DNA of 64,000 nt from Hordeum vulgare subsp. vulgare (lineage: Eukaryota; Streptophyta; Magnoliopsida; Poales; Poaceae), in assembly GCF_904849725.1 (NCBI RefSeq), contig NC_058521.1, forward strand, positions 342,286,638 to 342,350,637, in the 5' to 3' direction. This document shows positions 31,947-43,689 of the stretch, piece by piece (position 1 is the stretch's first letter; every line of letters starts with the position of its first letter). The notes beneath the pieces are model-generated. The model was not told the DNA's origin. It worked only from the letters and a program-made list of their open reading frames with translations, and searched no databases. A program made the translations under genes and the position numbers.

Positions 31947-33960
31947 TGGGAGCTAGAGGAGCTCACACAACAGTCGCATCCTCAGTCCACTCCGGAGTAC
32001 CCAGGAGCTGGTTATTTCTCTCCTTGGGAGTAGACGAACTTAGGCCAAAAGCCTAAGCTTGGTGGAGTACGTGTTCTCACCGACTTTACATTCTTGCTTA
32101 TGCTTTCACTTTGTTCGTCGTTGTTCACACTTTGCCACTGTATCATCCATGCTAGTTTATTTTTTTTCTCGTTTTCTTTTCGTGTGTCTGTCTAGTTTGA
32201 AAAAACCCAAAATTATTTTCTTTTTCTTCTTTTGCTTGTTGGGAACTTTCCCGTGTAGATAGTTTTCTTTTTCTTTGGGTCAAGGTAGAAGATATTGGTT
32301 ACAATGTTTAGTGGCTCTTGCATGCATACCTGTTTAGCTTTCAAAGAGCCATATTACTTTGTCTTCTCCTTTGTGTTCAATGCACGAGCACGCTTATTAT
32401 TGTTCACATCATTCGGTCGTGCAAGTGAAAGACAATAATGACGATATATGATGAAGTGACTGAGCATGGAAAAGCTGGTATGAACTCGATCTATTTTGTT
32501 TTTGTAAATATAACTAGCTCATCATGCCTGATTCAGCTTTGTTGTGAGAGAAACATGTTTGCAATGACAACTTAGAGATCATAGTTGCTTATGCCATGCT
32601 TACTTAGCTAGGAGCTTATAATGGTTTGTCTTGGTTGCCAACATGAATGTTGAGATGACTATGATGTAGTATGAGAGGATGGTATCCTCCTTTGAATGTT
32701 TCAAGTGGCTTGACTTGGCGCATGTTCACGCATTTAGTTGAAACAAAATCAACATAGCCTCTATGATGTTCATGTTCATGGTGATTTATGTCCTACTCAT
32801 GCTTCACTCAATGTTAGTTAATCTCAATGCATTTTGATGACTGTTGTCGCTCTCTAGTTGGTCGCTTCTGAGTCTTTTTCTAGCCTTCACTTGTACTAAG
32901 CGGGAATACTGCTTGTGCATCCACCTCCCATAAACCCAAAGTTGTGCCATATGAGTCCACCATACCTACCTATGTGCGGTATCTACCTGCCGTTCCAAGT
33001 AAATTTGCATGTGCCACTCTCTAAATCTTCAAGAAATAATCTGTTTTGCATGCCCGAACCGCTCATGTGGTGACAGGGGGCTATTGGTATCTTCCATGCT
33101 AGGCGTGTTATCCTTGATATGTGTTTATTCACTATCATTCATGAGAAAGGGGCCGGTAATTGGAATTCCCAGTTCCATACTCAAATCGAAAAGATAATTG
33201 CAAACAAAACTCCCCCAGGATTGATGTTGGTATGGACGGTACCCGAGGATTCGGCTAGCCCTGGAGTGTGATTGATTGGTGGTGGGGGAGTCAAAACTTT
33301 ACTTTTCTGTTTGGGAACCGCCTATAGCATGCGTAGCGTGGATGATGTTGAGAACTCTTAGTCATTGCGTTGACAATGAAAGCATGCCACCCAAAATTAT
33401 TATCTCTGTTTTCAAAGCTTGAGATCTGGCACCTCTGCAAATCAATGCTTCCCTCTGCGAAGGGCCTGTCTATTTATGTTCCTATTGAGTCATCCTCCTC
33501 TTACAAAAGCACCAATTAGAGAGAACCTCTGTCATTTTTATGATTTGCTTTTAACTGTGTTGAGTATGACTATGACTGGATCTTCATTGCCATGAATTAC
33601 AATGTTTAGTCAACCCTTGGTCTTTTAAGGTGCTCTACATTTATGTTTTGCGGTCTCAGAAAGAGCTAGCGAGATACCATCTATTTGTACTGCTTCATGT
33701 TGTTTTGATTGAAGTGTCGACACTTGCGGCTTATTATTATTTGCTCGCCAGTTGATTATGCCTTTGATATGAGTTTACCGTGAGACCTAGATGTCATTTG
33801 CTTATGTGGTTTGCTTGTGATGTTGCTGAAATTCTGGTTATGAGTTAGACATAGTTGCAACAACAAGATCAAACAGAGTCTTTCAAAGTTTTTCTTTTGT
33901 CTCTTTAAGTTTGTCAACTGAATTGCTTGAGGACAAGCAAGGCTTTAATCTTGAGGGAGT
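31947..33960 (+). other. Athila-A 3' non-coding region and polypurine tract
   Basis: About 2.0 kb without a supportable ORF. AT-rich with scattered T-runs (32160-32230). The end, CTTGAGGGAGT (33950-33960), is the purine tract next to the 3' LTR. The stretch 33886-33945 is the source type of the antisense scrap in the G1 LTR (7666-7725). The region also has antisense frames that match nothing. Confidence 0.75.
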
Positions 33961-35519
33961 TGATACGTCTCCATCGTATCTACTTCTCCGAACTCTACTA
34001 CCCTTGTTTTGGACTCTAATTTGCATGATTTGAATGCAACTAACCCGGACTGACGCTATTTTCAGCAGAATTGCCATGGTGTTGTTTTTGTGCAGAAATA
34101 AAAGTTCTCGAAATGTCCTGAAAATTTACGGAGATTTTTTGTGGAATAAAAGAAAAATACGTGCGCAAAGATCCACGTGAGGGGGCGTGCTAGGGCTTGT
34201 GGGGCCCACGTGGCACCACCGCCCCCAATCTCGGCTCTATATCTTCCGTTTCGCTTGGAAAAAAAATCAGAGAGAAGGTTTCATCGCGTTTTGCGATACG
34301 CAGGCGCCGCCACATCCCGTTCTTCATCTAGAGGGCAGATCTGGAGTCCGTTTCGGGCTCCGGAGAGGGGAAATCGTCGCCATCGTCATCATCAACCTTT
34401 CTCCATTGACATTTCCATGATGCTCTTCATCGTTCGTGAGTAATCTCATCGTAGGCTTGCTGGACAGTGATGAGTTGGATGAGATCTATCATGTAATCGA
34501 GTTAGTTTTTGACGGGGATTGATCCCTAGTATCCACTATGTTCTAGATTGATGTTGCTACTACTTGGCTATGCTTAATGCTTGTCACTAGGGCCCGAGTG
34601 CCATGATTTCAGATCTGAACCTATTATGCTGTCACCAATATATGTGTGTTTTAGATCCTATCGTGCAAGTTGTAGTCACCTACTATGTGTTATGACCCGG
34701 CAACCCCGGAGTGACAATAGCCGGAACCACTCCCGGAGATGACCATAGTATGAGGAGTTCATGTATTCACCAAGTGTTAATGCGTTGGTCCGGTTCTTTA
34801 TTAAAAGGAGAACCTTAATATCCCGTAGTTTCCATTAGGACCCCGCTGCCACGGGAGGGATGGACAATAGATGTCATGCAAGTTCTTTTCCCTAAGCACG
34901 TATTACTACATACGGAATACATGCCTACATTAGATTGATGAACGGGAGCTAGTTACATATCTCTCCGTGTTATAGCTATTACATGATGAATCACATCTGT
35001 TACACTCATCCATCACCGATCCACTGCCTACGAGTCTTTTACTACTGGTCCTCGCTATGTTACTTTGCCTAGGCTTGTCCCTTGCTACCAAAGGGATTGG
35101 GCCACTTTGCTGCTGCTGTCACTTTGCTGCTACTGTTGCTACTGCTGTTACTTGTTACTCTGCTGCTGCTACTGCTGTTCCTTGCTGCTCCGCTGTTACT
35201 TGTTGCAAGACTTTGTTGGCGCTAATATACCATCAACAAGGCTTTTTCTGGCGCCGTTGCTGGGGATTGTGAAAGCTTTTTCTCGCACCATTGCTATCAT
35301 ACTACCTTGCTAGTGATACTTTGCTTGCAGACACTAATCTTTCAGGTGTGGTTGAATTGACAACTCAGCTGCTAATACTTGAGAATATTCTTTAGATTCC
35401 CCTTGTGAGCGAATCAATAAATTTGGGTTGAATACTCTACCCTCGAAAACTGCTACGATCCCATACGCTTGTGGGACATCAAGGCTTTTTCTGGCGCCGT
35501 TGCCGGGGGACTGCTAGCA
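33961..35519 (+). repeat. Athila-A 3' LTR
   Basis: 1559 bp. It lacks about 50 bp of the GC-rich block present in the 5' LTR (junction near 34190) and has extra CTG/CTA triplets (35110-35190). It ends with the same 38-bp extension holding TGGCGCCGTTGCCGGGGGA (35492-35510), then the ATGCT duplication. Confidence 0.92.
35492..35510 (+). repeat. Primer-binding-site copy captured inside the Athila-A 3' LTR
   Basis: Identical to 27295-27313. Because it lies inside the duplication-bounded element yet downstream of any internal domain, it can only be LTR sequence. Confidence 0.92.
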
Positions 35520-35524
35520 ATGCT
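35520..35524. repeat. Target site duplication ATGCT, right
   Basis: Matches 25718-25722. It lies 38 bp beyond the conventional CATCA LTR end, so it shows that those 38 bp belong to the LTR. Confidence 0.93.
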
Positions 35525-37373
35525 CCTATTTGATTTCTACTTTTGCGTTGTCAAACATCGTGAATTGCTTAAGGATCATCATATCAATCCTTGATATGTT
35601 ATAGTTCATCACGAAGCTCTAGTATCTTGGTGGTAGTGACTTCGGAGAACCATCACTATCTCATCTGGAAGATTAACTCCCACTCGATTCAAGCGATTGT
35701 AGCACATAGACGATCTGAGCAGATGCTCAACGATTGAGATTTTCTCCCTTACTTTGTAGACAAAGAATCTCGTCGGAGGTCTAATACCCCTCAACAAGGG
35801 CACGAGCATGAAATCCTAATTTCATCTCTTGGAACATCTTATATGTTCCGTGACGTTCAAAACGTCATCGGTGCCTTAATTCTAAGTTGTTAAGCATTAC
35901 GCACTGAACTATCATGTTGTCATAAAAAAACGTGTATGTCAGATGTTCACAACATCCATAGACGACGCTTGAGGTTCAACACACCGAGCGGTGCATTAAG
36001 GACATAAGCCTTCTGCGTAGCAATGAGGACAATCCTCAGTTTACGGACCCAGTCCGCATAATTGCTACTATTATCTTTCAACTAAATTTTCTCTAGGAAC
36101 ATATCAAAAACAGTAGAGCTACAACGCAAGCTACAACATTTTGCAGAGACCTTTTAACTATGTTCATGATAATTGAGTTTAACTAACCATATTACTAATA
36201 ACTCCCACTCAAAGTAGACATCCCTTTAGTCATTCGAGTGGCGCATGATCCAAATCCACTAACTCAAGTCCGATCATCACGTGAGTTGAGTATAGTTTTA
36301 CTGGTGAACATCTCCATGTTGATCATATCAACTATACGATTCATGCTCGACCATTCGATCTCTTGTGTTCCGAGGCCATGTCTGTACATGCTAGGCTCGT
36401 CAAGTTTAACCCGAGTGTTCCGCGTGTGCAACTGTTTTGCACCCGTTGTATGTGAACGTTGAGTCTATCACACCCGATCATCACGTGGTGTCTCGAAACG
36501 ACGAACTGTCGCAACGGTGCACAGTCGGGGAGAACACAATTTTATCTTGAAATCTTAGTGAGGGATCACCTTATAATGCTACCGTCGTTCTAAGAAAAAT
36601 AAGGTGCATAAAAGGATTAACATCACATGCAAATCATAAGTGACATGATATGGCCATGATCTTGTGCTTCTTGATCTGCATCACCAAAGCACTGGCATGA
36701 TCTTCATCGTCACCAGCGCCACACCATGATCTCCATCATTGTGCCGCCGTCGAGGTTGTCGTGCTATCTATGCTATTACTACTAAAGCTACTACCTAGCA
36801 ATATAGTAAACGCATCTCCAAGCACAAACGTTAGTTTAAAGACAACCCTATGGCTCCTGTCAGTTGTCGTAGCATCGACGTGGAAGTCGATATTTAACTA
36901 TTACAACATGATCATCTCATACATCCAATATATCATAATATGTCTTTGTCCATATCACATCACATGCATAACGTGCAAAAACAAGTTAGACGTCCTCTAA
37001 TTTGTTATTGCATGTTTTATGTGGCTGCTATGGGTATCTAGTATGATCGCATCTTACTTACGCAAAGCCACAACGGTGATATGCAAATTGCTATTTAACC
37101 TTCTCCAAGGACCGCCTCGGTCAAATACGATTCAACTAAATTTGAAGAAACAGACACCCGCTAGTCATCTTTATGCAACAAGTTGCATGTCAGTCGATGA
37201 AACCGGTCTCTCGTAAGCGTACGATTAAAGTTGGTCCCGGCCACTTCAATCCAACAATACCGCTGAATCAAGAAAATACTAAGGAGGGCAGCAAATTGAA
37301 CATCAACGCCCACAAACTCTTTTGTGTTCTACTCGAGATATCATCTACGCATGAACCTAGCTCATGATGCCAC
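35525..37373 (-). pseudogene. gag: Angela-1 gag remnant and leader
   Basis: This is the 5' interior of Angela-1 on the minus strand. 35609-35809 keeps copia gag features (IVEHLLRSSMCYNRLNRVGV, then NLPDEIVMVLRSH). The rest, 35810-37355, is leader DNA without a usable frame; it closely matches 60800-62348 of Angela-2. The primer site is at 37356-37373. The gag frame was split by Athila-A at the ATGCT site. Confidence 0.8.
37356..37373 (-). promoter_or_regulatory. Angela-1 primer binding site (degenerate initiator-tRNA type)
   Basis: On the minus strand GTGGCATCATGAGCTAGG lies directly after the 5' LTR. It resembles the TGGTATCAGAGC-type site with changes; the identical 18-mer is found in Angela-2. 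Confidence 0.7.
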
Positions 37374-39190
37374 TCTTGGGAAATGTTGCATGGGAAACAA
37401 AAAATTTCCTACGCACACGCAATACCTATCCATGGTGATGATCATCTACGAGAAGGGAGAGTGAATCTACATATCCTTGTAGATTGCTAAGCGGAAGCTT
37501 ATATAACGCGGTTGATGTAGTGGAACTTCTTCACGATCCAAATCATAGCCCGTCCCTTATCTCATCACGATCCGTCCCGCGATCTCACCATGATCCTTCC
37601 CGATCTAGTGCTGAACGGACGGCACCTCTGTGTTCAGCACACGTACAACTCAATGACGATCTCCACCTTCTTGATCCAGCAAGAGGGGGTGGAGAGGTAG
37701 ATGAGTTCTCTAGCGCGACTGCGTGGTCGTAGTGGTGGTGGTGCTATTCCAACAGGGCTTTGCCTAAGCACCGCTGAAACTAGAGGAGAAACAGATCTAG
37801 AGAGAGAGAGGGCAACACGTGGTTGTTTTCTGTTGTCTCTAAAACCCTAAAAATCCTTAGTATATATAGGAGGAGAGGAGGGAGAGGTCTGCACCTAGGT
37901 CAGCCCTTTCTTCCCTTGCGCAAGGAGGAGAGGAGGAGTCCTCCTCCAATCCTATTTGGAGTAGGATTCCTCCTTCCCACTTGGAAACTCTTTCCACCTT
38001 GTGTTTTTTCCTTCTCAAACCTTATGGGCCTTAGTGGGAACTTATTCCAGCCCACTAGGGGCTAGTTTATCTCTTCCCACAGCCCATGAGGCCCCTTGGG
38101 GCGTGACACCCCTCCCGATGGTCCCCGGCACCCATCCCGGCACTCCCGGTACACTACCGATGAGCCCGAAACTTTTCCGGTGACGAAAACAGGACTTCCT
38201 ATATATCAATCTTTACCTTCGGACCATTCCGGAGCTCCTCGTGATGTCCAGGATCTCATCCGGAACTCTGAACAACCTTCGGCCACCAACACCTATAACT
38301 CAACTATACCGAAACGTCACCGAACCTTAAGTGTGCAGACCCCGTGGGTTCGAGAACTATGCATACATGATGTGAGACACTCTCCGGTCAATAACCAATA
38401 GCGGGACCTGGATGTCCATATTGGCTCCCACATATTCTACTAATATCACTATCGGTTGAACCTCTATGTCAAGGATTCAGTTAATCCCGTATGATGTTGC
38501 CTTTGTCCTTCTATATGTTACTTGCCCGAGATTCGATCGTCGGTAGCTCCATACCTAGTTCAATCTCGTTACCGACAAGTCTCTTTACTCATTCCATACT
38601 ACACGATCCCATAAATAACTCCTTAGTCACATTGCTTGCAAGGCTTGCTGTGATGTTGTATTATCGAGTGGGCCCCGAGATACCTCTCCGTCACACGGAG
38701 TGACAAATCCCAGTCTTAATCCATGCCAACCCAACAGACACCTTTGGAGATACCTGTAGAGCACCTTTATAGTCACCCAGTTACGTTGCGACGTTTGATA
38801 ACCCACAAGGTATTTGTACGGTGTCCGGGAGTTGCATGATCTCATGGTCATAGGAACAGATACATTGACATGCAGAAAACAGTAGCAATAAACTGACCCG
38901 ATCATATGCTACTTTCATAGTTTTGGGTCTTGTCCATCACATCATTCTCCCAATGATGTGATCCCGTTATCAAGTGACAACACTTGTCTATGGTCATGAA
39001 ACCTTAACCATGTTTGATCAACGAGCTAGTCAACTAGAGGCTCACTAGGGACAGTGTGTTGTCTATGTATCCACACATGTATTTTAGTTTCCAATCAATA
39101 CAATTCCTGCATGGATAATAAACGATTATCATGAATAAAGAAATATAATATTGACCAATTTATTATTGCCTCTCGGGCATATTTCCAACA
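37374..39190 (-). repeat. Angela-1 5' LTR
   Basis: 1817 bp. The outer end is intact (TTTCCAACA at 39190). The inner end reads TCTTGGGAAATG where TGTTGGG is expected, a point change at the LTR tip. Confidence 0.9.
37861..37868 (-). promoter_or_regulatory. TATA box in Angela-1 5' LTR
   Basis: TATATATA at the position equivalent to 21221-21228. This copy would drive element transcription toward lower coordinates. Confidence 0.7.
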
Positions 39191-39195
39191 CTTTC
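39191..39195. repeat. Target site duplication CTTTC, right
   Basis: CTTTC flanks Angela-1 on the right, matching 20730-20734. It rejoins G2's LTR. Confidence 0.92.
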
Positions 39196-40092
39196 GGCTA
39201 TATCAGAGTTGAGGTTTTCCACTAAGGAATCCGAGGAGATCACGAGTTTCATGATCGAGGCTTTCTATGCGGCTTGTGGTAATTTTTGATGGACTAGTTG
39301 GAGCACTCGTGCAGGGTTAAATCTTTCAGAAAGCCGTACCCGCGGTTGTCTGGCAAACTTGGAAAATTTGTTTAACATCCGGTTCGAGATAACTTGAAGT
39401 AAGCTTAATTAAAATATGCAAACTTCGGGCGTAACTGTGACTGTCTCTTTCCTGAGCTCCTTCTCCGACTGAGGACACGGTGTTATGTCTAACGTAAGTA
39501 GGTGTTCAGGATCATTCATTTGATCATCATTAGTTCACGACTGTTATACGTATTTCCTCCCCCTCTCTTATTGTTGTACTCATAAGTTAGCCACTCAAAT
39601 AAATGCTTCGTCGCTTGCTGCAGCCTCACCACTTAACCATACCTCACCCATTAAGGTTTGCTAGTATTGATACATTTGTAAATGAGATTGTTGAGTCCCT
39701 ATGGACCATTGATTACTACAACACCAGTTGCAGGTGCATGTAAAGCAATACTTTGATGTGAGCACGATGATTGTTCTATTTGAAGTTTCTTCTTCTTCTT
39801 CTTCTTCGATCTAGGATGGGTTCGAGGCCGGCAACCTGGGATAGCAAGGATGGACGTTGTTCTTCTATCGTTTGTTTTCGTCCGTAGTCGGATCCTGCTT
39901 TTCTTGATGATGATTGATTATGTTGTTGTACTGATGTGAACTTGATGTAGCTTGTGGTGAGTGTAAGCCAAATTCCATATACTCATCTTTTCAGTACATG
40001 TACTTATAACGTTATATATTCTTGCGAAACGATGAAATGTGCTTCTATCTCTGTGGAGGCCCTCGTGCCAAAATAAGGATAGTGTCGGTGCA
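39196..40092 (+). repeat. G2 3' LTR, part right of Angela-1
   Basis: It continues G2's LTR from the CTTTC duplication (39191-39195) and aligns with 13195-14085. It stops at ATAAGGATAGTGTCGGTGCA, about 16 bp before the expected LTR end, where Athila-B begins. It contains a TTC microsatellite at about 39786-39808. The missing LTR end should resume on the far side of Athila-B. Confidence 0.85.
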
Positions 40093-41615
40093 TGATGACC
40101 CACAAGTATAGGGGATCAATCATAGTCCTTTCGATAAGTAAGAGTGTCGAACCCAACGAGGAGTAGAAGGATCTGACAAGTGGTTTTTAGCAAGGAAATA
40201 TCTGCAAGCACAGAAATTATCGGTAACAAGTGATTGTGTGGTGAGATGATTCGTAGCAAGCAACAAGTAACAAAAGTAGCAATGGTGCAGCAAAGTGGGC
40301 CAATCCCTTTTGTAGGAAGGGACAAGCCTGGACAAAGTCTTATAGGAGGAAAAACTCCCCCGAGGACACACGGGAATTTCTGTCATGCTAGTTTTCATCA
40401 TGTTCATATGATTCACGTTCGTTACTTTGATAGTTTGATATGGGGGTGGACCAGCGCTTGGGTACTGCCCTTACTTGGACAAGAATCCCACTTATGATTA
40501 ACCCCTCTCGCAAGCATCTGCAACTACGAAAGAAGAATTAAGACAGAGTCTAACCATAGCATTAAACTAGTGGATCCAAATCAGCCCCTTACGAAGCAAT
40601 GCATAAACTAGGGTTTAAGCTTCTGTCACTCTAGCAACCCATCATCTACTTACTACTTCCCAATGCCTTCCTCTAGGCCCAAATAATGGTGAAGTGTTAT
40701 GTAGTCGACGTTCACATAACACCACTAGAGGAAAAACAACATACAACATATCAAATTACCAAACGAATACCAAATTCACATGACTACTATTAGCATGACT
40801 TATCCCATGTCCTCAGAACAAAAGTAACTACTCACAAAGCATAATAATAATCATGACCAGAGAGGTAATGAGTAGCATCAAGGATCTGAACATAAACTCT
40901 TCCACCAAATAATCCAACTAGCATCAACTACAAAGAGTAATCAACACTACTAGCAACCTTTCAAGTACCAATCGGAGTCGCGAGACGAAGATTGGTTACA
41001 AGTGATGAACTAGGGTTTGGAGATGAGATGGTGATGATGAAGATGTTAATGTGACGAGTACCCTCCGATGAGAGGAGTGTTGGTCATGACGATGGCGACG
41101 ATTTCCCCCTCCGGGAGGGAAGTTTCCCCGGCAGGATCGTCCTGTCGAAGCTCTAGATTGGTTCTGCTCAAGTTCCGCCTCGTGGCGGCAGCGAATCCAC
41201 GAAAAAGCTCGTCCCTGATTTTTTCCTGGACGAAACCCTTGATATAGCAGAAGAGGGGGGCCAGTGGGCCAGCAGGCTGCCCACAATCCCTCATGGCATG
41301 ACCTGGGGGGGTGGCCTCGCCGTGCAGGCTCGTGGCCACTTGCTGGCGCCCCTCTGGCGCTTGTTCGCCCTAGTATTTTTTATAAATCCGGAAAAAGAAT
41401 CCTCGTTGATTTTTACGTCGTTTGGAGTTGCGCATAATAGGTATCTCAACTTTGCTCCACTTTCAGGCCAGAATTCCAGTTGCCGGCATTCTCCCTCTTC
41501 ATGTAAACCTTGCAAAATAAGAGAGAAAAGGCATAAGTATTGTACCGTGAAGTGAAATAACAGCCAAGAAGCGATAAATATCAACATGAAAACATGATGC
41601 AAAATGGACGTATCA
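40093..41615 (-). repeat. Athila-B 3' LTR
   Basis: 1523 bp, TGATGACCC to CGTATCA on the plus strand. In element sense it begins TGATACGTCC. A GC-rich block lies at 41270-41360 and a weak TATA (GCTATATCA in element sense) near 41240. Its sequence clearly differs from Athila-A and belongs to a different subfamily. Plus-strand ORFs in it have no support. Confidence 0.9.
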
Positions 41616-43149
41616 ACTCCCCCAAGCTTAGACCTCGCTTGTCCTCAAGCGAAAGCCTAGCACAATAAATATGTCCACATGTTTAGGGAGAGAGGTGTCG
41701 ACAAAACAAGACACGAACATGCATGCATCATGATCATGGTGAGAACAGCAATACCAACATATAATTTCTCATGCTAAAGTGACAATTCCTTCACAAAGTA
41801 AAGCATGGATCAAGAACCTTACCGAGAAGTAACAACCGATAGCCTTTAGTCATTCAAGCAACTGCAATTTATCACAACATCAGAAAGAGTCAAATAAGAG
41901 CTTGTAAAGCAAATCCACATACTCAATCATTCTTTCGTTCTCTACAATTGCTACAACTCACGTGGTACTCATGAGATCAAAGTTTCAGCTGGACACAAAG
42001 AAAGATAGGGGCTTACAGTTTTGCCTCCCAACTGCTTACCTCAAGGGTAATGTCAACAATAATAATTCATGAATACTTACTTCCGAGTTGACATATGAAT
42101 ATAGATCTTTCCCAAGCATATGACGTTAGCCAAGATAAAGGTGAAATAAGGAATTGGTGAAGATCACCATGACTCTTTCAAGGGCAAAAAGTAAAGGTAC
42201 AAGATAGGCCCTTCGCAGAGGGAAGCATAGGTTGTCATGCGCTTTTGAGGTTTGAATGTGTGTCCTCTTAGTGCGGAGGAATGTCACTTTATATTGCCTC
42301 CTGCGATAAAGAACTTTATTATGCAGTCTGTCGCTTTTATGTCTTCCTCATCACAGGTTCATACAAAGCTTATTTTCCACACACTAATAGATCATACACA
42401 TTAGAGAGCAATTTTTATTGCTTGCACCGATGACAACTTACTTAAGGGATCTTATTCAATCCATAGGTAGGTATGGTGGACTAACATGGCAAAACTGGGT
42501 TGACGGTTTATGGATGCACAAGTAGTATCTCTACTTAGTGCGGGAGGTTTGGCTAAGGTGAGGTGGAAGCAATCGTCACATGCTAAGGGATCTCTAATCA
42601 TATAACATTGTTCGGAACCAAGCAAACACAATTCATTATGTTGTCTTCCTTGTCCAACATCTACTTCGAGGCATGCAATAGTTTAGTGAGTGTTCACAAT
42701 CATAGATGGTGTCAGAGATGATATATTTATATGTGAACCTCTCCTTCTTTATCACTTCCTATTAATTGCAACCATGACCAAGGTCTACGTTTGCCTACCC
42801 TCAACAAGTTTCAATCTCATTATTTTTATATGTGAAGCCATCACTTCCCATAAGATCGTTACATGATCTTTCATGCTTTTGTTCTATTCTCACTCTTTTG
42901 ATCATTGCAAGAGGCAAAGCCCTTCAACTAAGACACTATTTATTATATGGCTCACGACCTCGAATACATCGGGGGTTACACAAAGAAAAACTCAAGACTA
43001 AAACACTAAGACTTTTAGTCTACTAGAGAAAGAGAAAACTAAAAAGGAAAACTAAAACAAAGGTAAAGGCAAAAGATGTGATGGTGATACGATACCGGGG
43101 CAACTCCCCCAAGCTTGGCACAAGCCAAGGGGATTGCCCATACCAATGC
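41616..43149 (-). other. Athila-B purine tract and 3' non-coding region
   Basis: In element sense AGCTTGGGGGAGT (41616-41628) abuts the 3' LTR as the purine tract. Upstream about 1.5 kb is without a supportable ORF. GACAAGCGAGGTCTAAG is the subfamily version of the tract-proximal motif seen in Athila-A. Confidence 0.8.
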
Positions 43150-43668
43150 TCAGTTGTCTTCCTTTGGTGGTGATGGTGGAGTTGTTGCAACATCAGTTTG
43201 ATCCTCCATCTTCCATGGCATAGGTGCTCCATCATGGAAAGATGAACGAGTCTCCAGAATCCTCAAATCTGCAGCCAACTGTATTGATTTAAGTCTGTAC
43301 TCATACTCACAATTTTGGTTCTGCAAGTCATAGATCTGGGCCTGAAGTTGATCAATCCTGTCATAGAGCATGGAGAGATGCTTCCCAATGTCATTGGCAT
43401 CAATCCTGTGCTTGTTGGTGAACTCCGTGATCATCATGTGGTTGGCGTTGAGTCCACGCTCCACCATCCCTTGACACTTGAAGACTTGTTGCTCCATTGC
43501 TTCGAGCCTCATCTCCATGCTTCCGGTCTTCTTAGGCCCCTCAACATCACGGATGTGCAACATCCCCTCATGCATCTCGATAGATTGAGGGTGTTGCAGC
43601 ACTCCCGTGAGGTAGGGATTGATGACCTTCTCGAAGATCTTGTCCATCGGAGCTTTTGGGGAAGTCAT
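43150..43668 (-). CDS. Athila-B accessory ORF (172 aa, coiled coil)
   Basis: An intact frame, ATG at 43666-43668, 172 codons. The middle (about residues 50-140) has heptad-like spacing of hydrophobics (MEMRLEAMEQQVFKC, LYDRIDQLQAQIYDLQNQN), which predicts a coiled coil. The C-terminus is Pro-rich and acidic (SPPKEDN). I recognise no catalytic motif, signal peptide or membrane span. It lies between the integrase and the purine tract, in the same position as the Athila-A ORF but unrelated in sequence. A TTTCAG acceptor ends at 43681 and a TATA box lies at 43753-43760, so it may be made from its own transcript. Function unknown. Confidence 0.65.
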   Translation of the reverse strand: MTSPKAPMDKIFEKVINPYLTGVLQHPQSIEMHEGMLHIRDVEGPKKTGSMEMRLEAMEQQVFKCQGMVERGLNANHMMITEFTNKHRIDANDIGKHLSMLYDRIDQLQAQIYDLQNQNCEYEYRLKSIQLAADLRILETRSSFHDGAPMPWKMEDQTDVATTPPSPPKEDN

Positions 43669-43689
43669 AGCGATCTAGATCTGAAATGG

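Larger units (their letters stand above)
25723..35519 (+). mobile_element. Athila-A: non-autonomous Athila-type gypsy element with PBS-extended LTRs
   Basis: LTRs lie at 25723-27322 and 33961-35519, with a perfect ATGCT duplication at 25718-25722 and 35520-35524. The uninterrupted target is seen in Angela-2 at 60501-60520 (TATTGATGCTCCTTCTTGAT), which fixes both ends. The interior carries gag, a protease domain and a separate 327-codon ORF, but no RT, RNase H or integrase. It must have moved with enzymes from another element. LTRs differ by a few percent, plus a 50-bp deletion of a GC-rich stretch in the right copy. Confidence 0.93.
20735..39190 (-). mobile_element. Angela-1: Angela/BARE/WIS-type Ty1/copia retrotransposon, with nested Athila-A
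   Basis: A minus-strand element with LTRs at 20735-22549 and 37374-39190, flanked by a perfect CTTTC target duplication (20730-20734 and 39191-39195). In element sense the LTR begins TGTTGGAAATA and its 3' end reads CAACGTTCCCCAACA, as in this superfamily. Interior without Athila-A is about 5.0 kb and holds only decayed gag-pol. The two LTRs differ clearly more than those of Athila-A or Angela-2, in line with it being an older host. Confidence 0.93.
11295..40092 (+). mobile_element. G2: non-autonomous gypsy-type element with long LTRs, carrying nested insertions
   Basis: The element consists of a partial 5' LTR (11295-14094), primer site (14098), non-coding interior, purine tract and 3' LTR (17391 to about 40092, split by Angela-1). 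It has no gag or pol, yet its leader, purine-tract palindrome and LTR 3' half match G1. I infer that it is a non-autonomous partner mobilised by G1-like elements. The start of its 5' LTR should lie left of the window beyond G1. The last few bases of its 3' LTR should lie right of Athila-B. Confidence 0.82.

Noticed and set aside
31947..33960. Hidden reverse transcriptase or integrase in Athila-A
   Set aside because: No YLDD/FMDD-like box, HHCC finger or DDE motif in any plus-strand frame between 30161 and 33960.
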